A stretch of DNA of 64,000 nt from Ampullaceana balthica (GCA_944989445.1 CALYLW010000010.1:1837234-1901233), one strand, 5' to 3'. Counted from the first letter of the stretch, positions 23,218-35,900 are shown. A program made the numbers and translations. Notes: generated by a model from the letters alone, not told the origin.

Positions 23218-26200
23218 CTGTGACCAAAATAATATTAATAATTAATTTTTCTTGAAGTTCTAGTCTATGATAGGAGAAAGTATTATGTTAAAAGAAGGAA
23301 AATACTTAAGAAAAGAAATAATTCTGTTCTTAAAGGGGATTTGTGATTTTAACTTAACTTTGTTCTTATAGTCAGATATGTGTTCCTGGTGCAAAGCTTT
23401 TACTTAATATGTTAGAACACATTGCTGTTTACTGGTCAAACTGTTACTCGGGTAGTAATTATAATATTGCACTTCATTTTTATCGCCATCGTGAAGTTTA
23501 AATTTTAATTAATCGTAGTTATAGACATATTAATATATATGCATTCGTTTATTAAAATAAATAAATTAGTGCCTACTTATTCAATTCGTTTTAAATTTGA
23601 TTTTAGAAAATGTTTCATACAAAACTATTTTACAGAAAGATGTATATTTCTAAATTAATTTACATTTGTAACAATATTGGATCATGATATCTTTTTATAG
23701 CTATGTAATGGACGCTTCAAGAAACCCTTGTATGGCAATTTAAACAAAAAAATATTTAGTAAAATGTGTTTTTGAAAGCCACTTCTTGAAAAGGAATTGC
23801 CAGTTTAAATGCATGTAAAATTAACAGATTTTTATTTTTTATATATCTTAAATATCAAGAAAATTGTACACGACTTTGTTTCATTGTTAATAAACTATTT
23901 AATCCTAAAAATGTTACGCATTTATTTTTATTTTGTAGTAAGAATGATTTCACAGTTTGTGTGTTATTTCAGTAGTATTATTAGCTATTATTAAATGTAT
24001 ACCCAATATAAAGTATGAAACATAATATGGGATTGAGATGTAAATTAAAATATACACTGTACATGATTTCACAGTTTGTGTGTTATTTCAGTAGTATTAT
24101 TAGCTATTATTAAATGTTTACCCAATATAAAGTATGAAACACAATATGGGATTGAGATGTAAATTAAAATATACACTGTACATTTTAAGCATCCTTTATA
24201 TTTCACCAGAGGAAACAAAGTCTATCCAACACTTTAACAGTATTTAAAAAATAAATTTCAATGACTTTCCTTCTTCAGAAAATTCAAACATTGTTTTACG
24301 ATTGATCCTTATTTTAAAAAAAAAGCCCACACAATATCGTCGGGTACTCACCTAAAGTCTGGATAAATGTCTGGACTTCTCATCAGGTAGAGGTCCCCAT
24401 CAGTCACATTTGGTGCCGGAAAGCTGCCACTCAACCCTGATGATGGTGTACACAATCTGGTGACTTTGTTGTACATGAATCCTCGACAGTCTCTGCCATA
24501 TCTGCAGTAGACAATAAATATATCATTTCATTCCGAATGTTCGGGCTTTGTATACAAGAAGACACAGAGCAAGTTTTGCAGCAGTCTACCAATGTAACGC
24601 ACACGTATATTATTGGGCGTAACCTAATGCTTCTGTAACGGGATGTCGTTAAGTATAGGGAGTTCATTATTCCTGTTAGAAAAATTGTGTGCAAAACAAA
24701 CTCGCTAGAGCTTGAAATAGAAATAGAAAATACTAGAAATACTAGACGCCCCACGGTGTAGCATACGCCTCAGACTTGCTCATGGAGAGTGCAAAGAAAG
24801 TGAAGAAAGATCGGACACAAACTACGGCACGAAGAAATCAAAACAACGCGAGTGAAAATCGGTTTAAAATCGGAGTTGCATAATCGATAATCAGTTTCCA
24901 AAACAAAAAAAAAGAAAACAACAACACGCAATTAACAACCATAAATATGACTAACCCTCGCTAGGGGCGGCCAATCACAGTTTATGTTTAAGGGATGGTA
25001 GTATGAAAATTAAATTTGGAGGCGGGTAACAATAACCTCAGTGTGCATGTCTTTACGTTTACTCGCTATTTTTTATTTACTTAGTGCTCCATTTTGTGTC
25101 TGTACTCTCACCCCCCCCAAACCATTCTTTGAAATGTCTATGATGAGCAATTGCGGCGTATGCTATTCCGCGGGTCTCTCCAGATTTTCTTCTTTTCATT
25201 CACTCACAGTCGTTTGCCAAAGCCCACCCCATTTTGACAACTGTGTCTTTCAGAAAGTCTTCACCCGTCACTAAATCATTAGCGGCGTATGCTACGCTGT
25301 GGATCAGCTAGTGTTGGCAATAAAGGGTAAAAGGACGGGCACAAACAGACATTTTTAAAAGTAAAAGATAAAGGTTTTCCTGGGGTTTGAACCCAGGTCC
25401 TTCCCCGTTTGAGGCCGACGTGATAACCAGTACACTGCGAATCTCACGCTTCTGTGAAGGAACAATGCAAGTGAACGAAAGATCTTTGTTGCCACCCACT
25501 CCCACCCCTCCCCCTTTTTTCTTCTACTTTTCATTTCTCCACGCTTGCGAACAGTGATTAGTTAACCCGAGCGAGGGTCATTTGTCATGATCGGTTGCAC
25601 ATACTTGCAGCTTGCTTGTGTCGCATGGTCCCACCATGAAGAGAATTATATATATAGATAGTATAATTTAACTCTGAATTGTTATGTTAATTTCAATTAA
25701 AAATATCGCCATATAATCCATATCAGACTAGGAAGACCATTACTGCCATAAACCATGTAAAATAAAAGTGGAACTACCTCACCCGTCCACTCTGTCAGGA
25801 AAGAAAAATGTTGCAGTTTTCTAAACTTGTTCGACTCTATAAAGATATCTTACCTGGTTCTACAGTTAAAAGCACACGATGACTTGGACAGGGCGGTCCA
25901 TCCAGGTGTTAATAGAATTGGTCCACAGGGAGTGGGGTGGGACTTGACGAATGTGACGTCAACATCACTGGAAGATGTGGTCAGCTGAACGGGAATAACA
26001 CAGCACAACAAAACTGTGGACGATTGTTTATTCACGTAAATTTTTAAAAATCCATACAAATAATAAAAAAAACGTAGTAAATACACAAATTCACAATATT
26101 ACACTCACAATATTTTTTTCTCTTCTATTTAATGTTACATTTAGACATGAATACAGGAGCAAATTTATTTTTTTAAAAATATTATTCCGTCGAAATTGCA

Positions 26201-26272
26201 TCTTAAATTAAAAATGCCAAAAAAGATACAATTTAAACCTTTACCTAAACCGAAATGATCTTGAAATTTCAT
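22800..26272 (-). CDS. Lectin gene L2: secreted PAN-like + C-type lectin protein, 4 exons, 251 aa
   Basis: Exons on the minus strand: 26245-26272, 25854-26013, 24352-24501, 22800-23217. The joined length is 756 nt, exactly 252 codons with the stop. The signal peptide begins MKFQDHFGLVLLCCVIP. The PAN-like part has five cysteines (TPCGP, SSC, FNCRTR, RDCRGFMYN, RLC). The lectin domain has WIGLDDMAKEG, GLDQPDN, NEDC, LLNDATC and FICEKT. Complete calcium site-2 ligands suggest galactose-type binding (family knowledge). It is the closest relative of L1, with which it forms an inverted pair. Exon 1 was chosen because ATG plus nine codons ends at a GTAAAG donor in phase 1, as exon A requires. The gene looks intact; expression is not testable here. 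Confidence 0.8.
23944..24181. repeat. 119-bp tandem duplication in L2 intron 3
   Basis: The segment starting ATGATTTCACAGTTTGTGTG at 23944 is repeated at 24063 with only a few changes (for example TGTATACC versus TGTTTACC), two copies with a period of 119 bp. Confidence 0.9.
24352..24501 (-). CDS. L2 exon B (PAN-like domain second half)
   Basis: A 150-nt exon between acceptor CTGCAG and donor TTTAG|GTGAGT, phases 2-2, encoding YGRDCRGFMYNKVTRLCTPS and then GDLYLMRSPDIYPDF. It is near-identical to L1 exon B. Confidence 0.85.
25140..25311 (+). mobile_element. Helitron 3' terminus
   Basis: A plus-strand hairpin GCGGCGTATGCTACGCTGT is followed by GGATCAG and CTAG (25308-25311), then T. The same 170-bp end occurs on the minus strand at 61592-61760. 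Confidence 0.7.
25378..25452 (-). pseudogene. tRNA-like sequence (tRNA-Val-like, decayed)
   Basis: The minus strand reads GTGTACTGGTTATCACGTC, then an unpaired anticodon arm, then CCTGGGTTCAAACCCCAGG, an intact T-arm with B box. The acceptor stem no longer pairs, so it is a relic or SINE head, not a working tRNA. Confidence 0.5.
25854..26013 (-). CDS. L2 exon A (signal peptide end, PAN-like domain first half)
   Basis: A 160-nt exon: acceptor CGTCCACAG, donor AACCAG|GTAAGA. It encodes FVKSHPTPCGP.., then SKSSCAFNCRTR at the splice site. It has the same length as LX exon A (160 nt with its AG acceptor). Its last bases plus donor are the sequence mirrored by the 49-bp array unit (31 of 41 bases by eye). 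Confidence 0.8.
26245..26272 (-). CDS. L2 exon 1 (start of signal peptide)
   Basis: ATG at 26272-26270, nine codons plus one base, then donor GTAAAG (26244-26239). It joins in phase 1 to exon A, giving MKFQDHFGL followed by VLLCCVIP, a plausible signal peptide. Exon A itself has no in-frame ATG, so an upstream start exon is needed. Confidence 0.6.
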
Positions 26273-27020
26273 GCTGATATATTTTTTTTCTCTAACAGTC
26301 TTAGGCGAACCATCCTAACAGACGAACCGACTGCGTCACAAGAACATGTTCCTAAACCTCTTCTCTCCTTAAATACATAAAATTTAACAATGATTAAACA
26401 ATACTTCACAAAGAATCAGACTAGAAAGACCACGACAGCCACCAACTATATGACAGTAGACCTACGCCACGTGTTCAAATTAAACAAATCTGGGACATAT
26501 TTAAAAAAGTTCGAGTCCCTGGCCGACGTCGGACGTGTGAGAATAAACTCAACAAACTGCACTCAGAAACAAGGCGGAATGTCAACAAAATCTCAACGAG
26601 GCCATTGATTGAACACACACCTCCTCCATACAGACAAGAGTTCAACGAACACCGCTGGAGAGATTGGTTACATTCTTCAATTCTCTCACTGCCTCTGCCA
26701 GAAGAGTTACACTTGCCATGTTGGCATACTTTAAATATTACAGGTTTGTCTTCGTGACACTCGTAGCTGTACAATTACCCCAAAGTACTGCCACTATGTA
26801 ATCATACAAGTTTTCAACACAAGCGTTGTCATTCTAATGTCCAGAACATATGCAATGAAAAGACCATCTTTTAGGTACGCTCATCGCAATCGTTACCATT
26901 TACTCATCGACAATAAGTTATGAAACAAATCATTGAATAATTTTAAAAAACGTTAAAAAACAAAGTTTTTTTTACTATAAATCCTTTATTTAAGAGACAC
27001 AACTAAAAATATGTTTATGC
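26273..27020. promoter_or_regulatory. Upstream region of L2
   Basis: A TATA-like GTATTTAAGG on the minus strand (about 26369) lies some 95 bp above the L2 ATG, similar to the spacing in L3 and L4. The short overlapping ORFs near 26390-26774 have no recognisable product. Confidence 0.3.
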
Positions 27021-27135
27021 ATATAATACACATCGCACGACAATCCAAAATTCCAAAATTTACGTGACAGATTAGCATAAACATTTACAGATCGGGAATC
27101 AATATACATAATTCCCGTTGCCTGTATGGTTGCAA

Positions 27136-27197
27136 TGTAATGCTGTTAGGTGGCGCTGCGAATGGATGTAATGCTGTTAGGTGGCGCTGCGATCGAT
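27136..27197. repeat. 31-bp direct duplication
   Basis: TGTAATGCTGTTAGGTGGCG plus 11 further bases occurs twice in tandem with a period of 31 bp. Confidence 0.85.
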
Positions 27198-27199
27198 TT

Positions 27200-27383
27200 T
27201 TTTTATGGTGCTGCACCAAAAATCACACTTTTCGAACGTTCCGCACAAAATTGTTCAATATGACAATAAATGAATCAAATAAAAAATAAATAAAATAAAT
27301 GAAAGTTCTGTATTACGTTATTTTTTAATCTTTTGTTTATTTATTTTGAAAACTTCCGTCATTTTTGACGGATGATACACTAG
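27200..27383 (+). mobile_element. Helitron 3' terminus (second family)
   Basis: Perfect 6-bp hairpin CCGTCA-TTTT-TGACGG (27356-27371), then ATGATACA, then CTAG (27380-27383) and a T. This is the classic Helitron 3' structure. The 5' end could not be placed, so the start given is only where the visible AT-rich body begins. Confidence 0.65.
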
Positions 27384-27399
27384 TATATTTATAAAAAGT

Positions 27400-29330
27400 A
27401 TCATCAGTATGATATGCACCGACCCGCTCGACAGGATAATATTAAAAAGGTTGATCAATATAATGTGCACCTCGACACTCTAGCACAAAAATTAACATCC
27501 TACATAGAGATAAATAGAGATAATCTAAACATTAATTAACTTAATTACAGTAAGGTCGATCGATCTGAAATTTGATAGATCATTTTTATCGTCGGCACGA
27601 GTCTGCCTGCAAAATTTCCAGCTCGTCAGCATTATACGGGGAATTGGTTTAAAAATCAATCCAATTTTTTTTTCCGCAAGCAAGCAAGCAAACAATCAGA
27701 CGCCACAAGTAAATATAAAGGATTTAGAAACAAGTAATAACTCGAATGAGTATTTAAACGCAATTTCCAACGAAGTATTTCCGACTTTTTTGTTCAAGAG
27801 AAATCATTCTAGATTACATTAAAAGTAATTTATAATCCATTTTTCTGAAACTAAACAAAACAATTGCTATCAATTTCTCACTATCGCATATTTTCTCTAT
27901 GACGTCATTGCCTCTACGCTAAGTCACACCAAGAATGTTTCAATATAATGCTAACCGCGCAATAGTTTAACATTAGCATTCACAAAAGCGAGAAAACCCC
28001 ATTAACTATCATTTAAGATTACATAAAAGTCAATTCAAATCTATAATTACAGAGGTAGTCTATACTATTGTTAACTACAAATTGCTGCTAAAATTATGTG
28101 AGTCGAACGAAAAGAGATTATTCAAAAATGCCTTCCCCAACATTGTTCTAAATATTATTAGCTATTGTTTGGCGTTTGTTTTAACCCGAAAAATGTTATG
28201 GTTGTCGAGAAAGTGACAAAATACTGATATTTTAATGTTTTTTTTTATTTTCCAGGAAATCCAGTAAATCTTTTCGGTATTTTTATTTGTCCCGTGCACA
28301 TGCTTGGGACCTCCTTAACATATTTGCAAAAGACCCGAACCCTCTATCTGGTATGGTTCAGGAGGAGTTGCAATATCAAGCTCGAAAAGACAGCACAGAC
28401 ATTTCATATATATAAACGCAATTTTTCGCATAAGGAAATTGCGTTAAAAATGAAAATCAGAGTCTTAAAAAGAATATTATGATTTTTATTTCACCTTTGA
28501 ACTCTGTTCGTTGTCTAATTAGTTCGTATTATATCTAATAAACGGATTTTCACCAAATTCCAGTGATCAATTAAGTGTTGTTTTTTTTTAAATTATTTAT
28601 TTATTATTATTATTATTTTTAATTTTTGCAATTCAAAACTTAATTATCAGTGACAATATATTTAATGAAAAATATATTTTCTGTTGTAAATTATAGAGGG
28701 TCGTATTCAGTTTAATTCGAATCAAAGCGGTGAGTCGCGATATTTTGGAGTTTCAAGTCAGCAACCTGTATGTGTACTAATAAGTACTTTTCTAGCTTAT
28801 GTAAGCGAATCTAATTGCCCATGGGACTTTGGACATGTGTGATTGCTGTTACGATGAATAAGGTAATTTCCTCGTTATCGAAAGTCGGTGTATTTCCAAG
28901 TGCAAATATGTGGTTGTGACAAAAATTATGGGACGCCCAATTATCGGTAAAAACCCCATACGTGTTGACACGCCGCTTGAAAGCAAGAGAACTAACTCGG
29001 ACGATAACCGAGTTTAAACACGTGACACGGAAGCGGAACTTCGTCATTAATTAGCTCCAGGCACGTGGACCAGAAAATGTTTTTAAAAAGGGACCAAAGG
29101 AACTGGTTTGGTCAGCTAATCAAAAGAAGGCCTACACCGAGGGTACATACGTCTGATAACACGTAAATTCTGTCTCTTTCTATTCAAGTTGTGAAGTGTG
29201 TTCCACCCACAGTGATCTTCACGTGATAACGGGACATGTCACATCGCAGAGTTGAGCTACGAAAGACCGGCAGTTCTAGTATAGTAAGAGTGAACTTTAA
29301 TTCTACTCGCACTGTTGTATAGTCATGTAA
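27400..29330. other. Intergenic AT-rich region with old repeat fragments
   Basis: A CAAG short tandem at 27677-27692 next to CAATCAGACGCC resembles the end of an RTE-like element. No gene could be supported. The ORFs at 28294-28482 and 28811-29047 are short and unrecognised. Confidence 0.35.
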
Positions 29331-29384
29331 TTACTAGTTCAAAAGCATGCTGAAGCTGGCAGAACGAAATCCCACAGAAGGGAT

Positions 29385-29635
29385 AACAAAGAAATATACC
29401 AAATACTGCAATAGAAAAAACCACGTGGCCTTTATTGCCATGAAGAGAATACGATATATGAACAGAAATAACAAAGAAATGTATGAATTACTGTAATAGA
29501 AAATAACATTTGGCCTATATTGCCATGAACACAATACGATATGAAAATAAATAACAAAGAGATGTACGAAATACTCAAATAGAAAAGAACTTTTATCTTT
29601 TATTGTCATGAACACAATACGATATGAACAGCTAA
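29385..29635. repeat. Three tandem copies of an ~84-bp unit
   Basis: Units starting AACAAAGA at 29385, 29470 and 29553 share ATTGCCATGAA..AATACGATAT. Periods are 85 and 83 bp. They lie just downstream of the Helitron helicase remnant and may be its 3' internal repeats. The 109-aa minus ORF here is a by-product. Confidence 0.8.
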
Positions 29636-29707
29636 ATATGAAAGATTTCCTTGTAAACCACATTTTTAGTGTAGCAGGTGGAGCTGTCGTGGAGCAGTTT
29701 CCCTTGT

Positions 29708-31371
29708 TTAGGACCAGACTGCCACATGGACCTTGACATCTGCTGATCTGCGTACACGGGAGAAAGCAACGTATAATTGCCTATGGCTAAACACATGTTG
29801 TGGTAGGTAGATACCAACCTTATCCAGTGTCTGGCCCTGCGATTTGCTTATGGTCATTGCGAAAGCTAACTTCACAGGGAATTGCCTTCTCCGTAGAACG
29901 AAAGGCAAGTCTGTGGTTGTCGGGGCAATGTCCACGCGTGGAATGAATAGAGTGCGACCTTTGTTACTTCCGGACAGAAGTTTCAGCGATGATGAGGTTG
30001 GGTTTGAGGTCCCTAACCACCAATCTGGTGCCGTTGCATAGACCTCGTTTGGTGTTCAAATTGCGAAGAAGAATTATAATTACTACGACTTTTAATGTTA
30101 ATTGATGAAGCGGCATTACCGAAGGTGCCAATTGATGTAGAAATTCCACGGGATAATTGTTTTCATCATCTGGCGTGCAGTCGTCGATGGAGTCGGAACT
30201 TAAGTATGTCCTGGGTTCTCATTTCAAGTAAATGCAGAACCTGACTATTGATAAGGTCCACATCGGCATTTGTAGGGCAGAGAATAGCCTTATTTGCAAA
30301 TTCTTCCGCATCTCTGGCTAGAAGTCGTTCACCGAAGATTTCGGAAACAATAGATCCTGTGCAGACCATATGGGCTGGAACTTCAAACATATTCTCGTCC
30401 AATCCATGTTCATTGGTTAATATTCCATTGCCTAGCTCAATTAACCAAGACGTAAATTCTGGATCAATAGATCGCACATTACTTGTCATTGTGAGAATTG
30501 TAAATTTAGACCAAAGATCGGTAAACTTAATACTCGCTTCGACAATGCGGCCCTGGTTCCATGAGCAACAACGGGCAAGGTTTGTCTGAAGTCCCCACCC
30601 AAGAGAATGGTTTTTCCACCGAAAGGTTTGTCATTTTGCATGCTATCTTGTAAGAGTTTATTCACGCATTTCAATGCGTCCTTAGAGGCCATCGTGGATT
30701 CATCCCAAATGATTATTGTGGCTCTTCGGAGAATGTCAGCATCGGAGGAGGTCATTCTCATTCTGGAGGTTGAGGTGTCGATAATTGGGACGGGAAGTTG
30801 AAATTGGGAATGATACGTTCGACCACCTTTACAGTAAATTGGCCGCGAATCCAGTTGATGCAGTAGCTAAAGCAATCTTCTGTTCCCCTCTAAAGGATGC
30901 AAGCAAGGTTGTGTACAAATATGTTTTACCACTGCCACCAGGTCCGTCAAGAAAGTAACACCTATGAGGAAGATGATCATTGGCTGCGGCTGCGATAATT
31001 TCATCAAATGCGTGTCTCTGCTGTTCATTGAGACTCCGTACCATGTCTGTTGCTTTGCTGAGCTGTTGGACCGGATCAAAAACGCTGTCCTGTATGTCTT
31101 CCACGTGACTTGGTGGAACTGGTAAACCGAAATTCTCGCAGGTTTTCCTATTGGCAATAAAGATCAATTGAATATCAGTAAGGGCCAAATTGAGGCAGTG
31201 TTTGCAATTCACTTCGTGATGAAACTGCAACGTAAAATCTTCATAAAAGTATTCTTTATATTTCTGGAACAATTGTGGAATATTTGAAGGAGATGCGAGC
31301 AGGCACATATGTGCAAATAATTCCCGTAGGAGAGCGGGTCTCTTTTCGGCAACTGCATCATGTAACGTCAT
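29708..31371 (-). pseudogene. Helitron PIF1-like helicase, frameshifted
   Basis: The helicase unwinds DNA for rolling-circle transposition. Motifs appear in the correct order on the minus strand: Walker A GPGGSGKTYLY (30.93-30.96 kb), Walker B IIWDESTM and GGDFRQTLPVV (30.6-30.7 kb), AILCPTNADVDLIN (about 30.27 kb), LNTKRGLCNGTRLVV (about 30.02 kb), and FAMTISKSQGQTLDKVG with YVAFSRVRR (29.75-29.86 kb). The frame is broken near 30833, 30552, 30212 and 29985, so no single working protein is made. The family assignment is secure because the order and sequence of motifs are diagnostic for Helitron C-termini. Confidence 0.85.
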
Positions 31372-31616
31372 ATCCCAGACCTGCTCGTCATTGAAGAGGC
31401 CTCGTGTTGTGCAGCTTCCTTGAATGTTGGATATGTAATACCATGGACGGTCCGAAGGTCCTCAAAGGAAGTTGCACCTGGCACATGAAGGAGAAGTAAG
31501 CGCAAGCAGAAGCGCTGAATGTCTGACGCTAAACTGACAGAGTACATACGACCAATTATTCTGTCAGCACCCCCTTTGCCTTCTCTGCCATGTTCTGGTC
31601 CTCTCGTGAAAAACAT
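31368..31616 (-). pseudogene. Helitron polyprotein segment between Rep and helicase
   Basis: Encodes IIGRMYSVS, then LRLLLLHVPGATSFEDLRTV and ITYPTFKEAA, a conserved region just before the helicase in Helitron proteins. The frame breaks near 31400 and 31565. Confidence 0.75.
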
Positions 31617-31630
31617 AATGTTCAGGTATG

Positions 31631-32000
31631 TCAGTGTCTATAGTATAGTATACCTGTAGCCATCTGGTATTGTTGATTTAGTTTGAACCATGCCGTTAAA
31701 GTAGTGTCTCTCGAAGCTGCGTTCTGTGCTGCAGCCTCAACGTTATCAGTAATAAAAACTACTGATTGCTCGCCAGGGAGATGAACTTGGAGTCTGATAA
31801 TTGCAAGAGACTGCTTGTGCATGTGGAACCCAAAAATGCTTTCGCGTTGGTTTCGCGTTTCTCGTCGCCGGGATGCCTCCTCGTGTGTTTCTGTTCTTCT
31901 TAGATTCCTGTTATGTTCATTTCTGCGACGTTTTCTATCGGCAATTTCGGCTTCATCGGATGTTCTTTTTCGAGGCAATGTTTGTAAATTTGTGGAGTTG
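31631..32000 (-). pseudogene. Helitron N-terminal segment fused to post-Rep region
   Basis: The open frame holds a basic coil (DRKRRRNEHNRNLRRTETHE) and then FGFHMHKQSLAIIRLQVHLP, with TTLTAWFKLN further on. In full-length Helitrons these two stretches are separated by hundreds of residues including the HUH nuclease; here they are adjacent near 31850. Confidence 0.7.
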
Positions 32001-32639
32001 AAGAAGAAATAGTAAAGCAATGCGAACGTGACATTGACGATGGGTACAGACGTAGGAGAACGGTGTCGTACCTTGAATGCGGCGCAGCAATGCAGTTGGC
32101 AGTGGGTCAAGAACCGAAGACCGACACACCGACATCAACCGGTTGGTCGTGACTTACATCATGATTTATAACGGAGACACACACACGCATAGGCTGGTGG
32201 CCGATTCTAGACTCAACACACATGTGTGTTTGTGTGTACACAAATGCTGACGTCACAGGTTCGTGCGTTGTTTCGGTTATTGACGTTCTAGCTAAAGCAA
32301 TGCCGTCATATAATATATTTTTTTACGGCGAACATTTTTAATTTATTTATAATAATTTTGCGCGCCTTTTTTGCGCACCTTTTTTGCGCGCCTTTCGAGC
32401 ACCTTTTCGTGCGCCTTTGAACGGGGAGACACACGCATACTTAGGGCGATTATATATTAGATATGCACATGATTTATTGGTTAGATGTTTCGTTCTGCCC
32501 ACCTTTCATTAAATGGATAGATTGTGTAACCCACGTGCTAACTTTCGCAGTGCTGGGACACGTGTGATTTTTCGTAAATGTCACACGTTTGCATATAAAT
32601 ATAATAGCCCAAGTCACTGTATGGATGGATGGATAAGTA

Positions 32640-32998
32640 ACACTATGACGTCATTGTTTGAGCTTATATTTTAACACAAGGTGTGCAAAATAATTATAAA
32701 TTAAATATTATTTTTGAAAGCATACAACATTTCATAGCTGTTTAAAAAAGCGTGTGGTGTTTCTCGCAGTAAAAAAAAATATATGACGTCATTGTTTTAG
32801 CTTATATTTTAATTTTGGAAAAGAGAGCGATGTAAAAAGAGGATTTGAAGATTTATAATTATAAAATACTTTGTGTACATTTCAGGAAGTTTAATATTTC
32901 GTATTTATAAACAAGGATACGTTACTTGGGCTTTTGACAAAAGGAGTGGGTGCCGTAGGCGCCCTACAACCCCTAGTTTAGTTATATTTTCACATGCA
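32640..32998 (+). mobile_element. Helitron-like module ending in hairpin and CTAG
   Basis: Contains the dispersed module (ATATGACGTCATTG ... TTTAATATTTCG ... GGGCTTTTGACAAAAGG) and then a hairpin GGGTGCC-GTA-GGCGCCC, TACAACCC, CTAG and T. This is a second possible Helitron 3' end structure on the + strand. Confidence 0.5.
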
Positions 32999-32999
32999 C

Positions 33000-35900
33000 C
33001 ATCTCTCTATCCGGTAGATGGCGATGTCGCGGTGTGTGCATATTTATTATGACGTGATAGATTAGTTGAATTTGTTATCTTGTTAATCGAACCCGCTTGT
33101 CTGGTGCTAGCCAGATAGCCCCGCACCAGTGGTAGTAAGGACTAAATATTAATTTACACTTACGCCATATTACTATCCCCTTTCGACGCCTCGCTCTGAA
33201 TGAAGTACGGACTTATCTCTCCAACGAAAGCAAAGTTCATAGAATTTAAGTATTACAAAATAGATACATGTAGTTATCAGGTAAGCATTACTGATAATAA
33301 TTGCGGCGAATAGGGATACGAATTAAATTGTTTACTCCAAGTAATCGTGTTAGTTTTATGGTGTACTAGAAAAATACCCACACTTTGTAGCGGCAGTGTG
33401 CTGACCCTTTATCCAAGTATCAGTTGCTGGTTATTACAATTTTTATTTTCCAAGTTAAATTTCAGATTTATCTATTTAGTTAAAATCTTATGAGGAATAG
33501 AGATATGCCATTATACCGCGTGAGTTGTTTTCCATTAATGCAGTGCCTTTTAACATAACCTTACTATTTAAAAGATATGATTTATTAAATAATGATTCTA
33601 GCCGACCATAATAACTAAATTTACAATTTCATTCCCACTTGTACAAAATTAACATAACTTATATGTTTTCCGAAAGAGCTCTATCACTCTCGTCACTCAA
33701 AAATGTAATATATAATTACGAAACTGCATCGTATCACAATTGTAAGTTATATGATATTTGTAACCATGTCTATGTGATAAAGAACATGTGGCACTATCCC
33801 TTTAAAAGTCAAAAGCTAAGTGATCATAGCGCAAATAAACAAAATTATAAATGTACTTTCTAAAATACTTTTTTTTTAAAAACCGGTCGTATTAAAATGA
33901 TATCAAAAAATGTGCACACCATATTTAGACGATATAGAAAGCTGGCCGCATAAAATAAAGTATTGTTATAAAGACAAAAATGTACTGGACCAAAATAACT
34001 CCTCCTTTTGACGTATTCATAATTGTTTTAACAGAGAAAAAATATTTAACATTTTTTATGTCTCTATATTTTACGATTTATATTTACGGGTTATAAGCAA
34101 TGTGTATAATTTCAAAAAGGAATCTTTTTTTTTGTTCTCTATTTCGAATAAGGCATCATAGTTTGTAAATTATATTCAATGCACATACACACACCAGATT
34201 GTATATCTGAAAATAAAATAAAAATAAAAAAATAAAAAAGATTCAACCGTCTGTTAATAAGCGCATCTTAAAAATGATTAAAAGGCAATTTTAGAAATGT
34301 CCTATAATGCTATTCAAAGGAATGAACATAAAAATATATTCAATTCGCAATTCATATTAATTAAGCGTTTTCAGGATCACTTCATTAAATTTAGTCAACT
34401 TTTGTTAATGCGTTCGGTAGCGAAAGTTTCTAATGTATAGTGTATATAAAGCTTAATAAACAGTTTTAAAGTGTAAGTTTATTTGACATAGGCCATCACT
34501 TTCAACATAAAATAAACTCGCTACATCTATGGTTTTTAATTAAATGTCGAGTTATGAATTAAATTTTAATAAATCCCAATTCTATTCATTACATGTAAAA
34601 TATTAATACAATGTATCGTGAAAATAATTGAAATAAAATAATTTAAACGCATATTTAATATATAAAGCTCAATTGCTATTTTTATGTTTTTTTTGTTTGT
34701 ATCCATTAAAAAAAGGCCACTGCTTTGTTGACATTTTTCCAAAAGATCTCTGCCACTGTCGTCACTAAAAAAGCTTTTATATATTTATGACACTGCATCG
34801 TATCAAAATTGTAATTAATACAATATTTGCAACAGCGTCTATGAGATAAAGATAATAACGATAAATAAAGAAATTAGGCTATATTCCTATTTTTTAAAAA
34901 ACAAAAAAAACAAATCAATTCTATGTTAAAACGCATGACAATAATCGATTTTAAAAATGGCCTATGTTAATCCATAATCAAAGGAATGAACATAGCATAT
35001 TCAATTCGCAATACAAAATAATTAAGCGTTTTCAGGATCACTTTATTTAATTTAATCTACTTATGTTAATAGGTCCAGTAGCCTAATTTTAAATGGTATA
35101 AGTGTATAGGTTATGTAAAAGACAATAGCTTATGTAAAAGACAAACAAAATATAAATGCTATATTAATAGGACACAGCTAAATTTAAGACGCGTACACGA
35201 AATCAGTAATCAGGCGATAAAAGATTTTAAAACGCGCACCGCTAAAAATGAAGCCTTGAAAAAAATACTGACACAATTATTACATAAATAGGTTTTTTAT
35301 TAACTGTCGAGTTATGGAACAGAAAATATTTAAAACAAATTCGCAATTAAATTTAAGCGTGTAAACAATTAAATGTAATGCATCGTGTGGCAGTTGTAAT
35401 TAAATATGTTTACGTGTCTATCTAATATAGAGAAAGTAAAAGTAAAGAAAATGACAATTCTTTGTACTACACAGCTCAAATTATGAAGCGTACACGAAAA
35501 TGTGCTCACCGTAATTAGACATTATAATATTTTTTGAATGCACACAGCTGAAAATAAAATATTGGGGAAAAAAACGTCACCAAAAGTAACTCGCTTTGAA
35601 CGGGATTTGAACGTCCGCGTAAATTTGTTCAATACAGAAATGAGGTTAAATTTTTTATTCTTTGTCTCTGCATTTTCTGATTATTTAATTTACGGCATTC
35701 GGGAAACAGGGAAAATTACAAAAACTAACTTAAAACCACCTTCAGGGTAAAAGGAACCGTCCTGCCAAATTTGGTCCCCGTCCGTCAATTGGTTTTTCCG
35801 TGGCTGTCTAACAGAAAGTCGAAAAGTGAAACATACAAACATACAAACATACAAAGATACAAACATAAAAACATACAAACATACAAACATACAAACATAC

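Larger units (their letters stand above)
24742..25658 (-). mobile_element. Helitron cluster in L2 intron 2 (minus-strand ends at 25658 and 24742)
   Basis: On the minus strand a 5' terminus A|TCTATATATATAATTC lies at 25658 and a 3' terminus ending GGGGCGTCTAG followed by T lies at 24742, fitting TC..CTRR ends with A/T insertion. The stretch is interrupted by a plus-strand Helitron end at 25311. The whole cluster is probably composite, not one unit. Confidence 0.55.
29700..32461 (-). mobile_element. Decayed Helitron with helicase, Rep domain deleted
   Basis: A probable 5' terminus A|TCTAATATATAATCGCCC lies at 32461 on the minus strand; the 3' end is not resolved. The body encodes the end region of a Rep/helicase polyprotein. 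A charged N-terminal segment (RKRRRNEHNRNLRRTE) runs directly into FGFHMHKQSLAIIRL, which in intact Helitrons comes after the Rep nuclease, so the nuclease has been removed by internal deletion. At least seven frameshifts separate the remaining pieces. Confidence 0.75.

Noticed and set aside
25378..25452. Functional tRNA gene
   Set aside because: The T-arm is intact but the acceptor and anticodon stems do not pair.
29337..29340. CTAG followed by T as the 3' end of the autonomous Helitron
   Set aside because: No convincing hairpin precedes it, so the 3' border was left open.
29844..30041. Plus-strand ORFs across the Helitron helicase (also 30248 and 30607)
   Set aside because: They are antisense shadows of the helicase frames on the minus strand.
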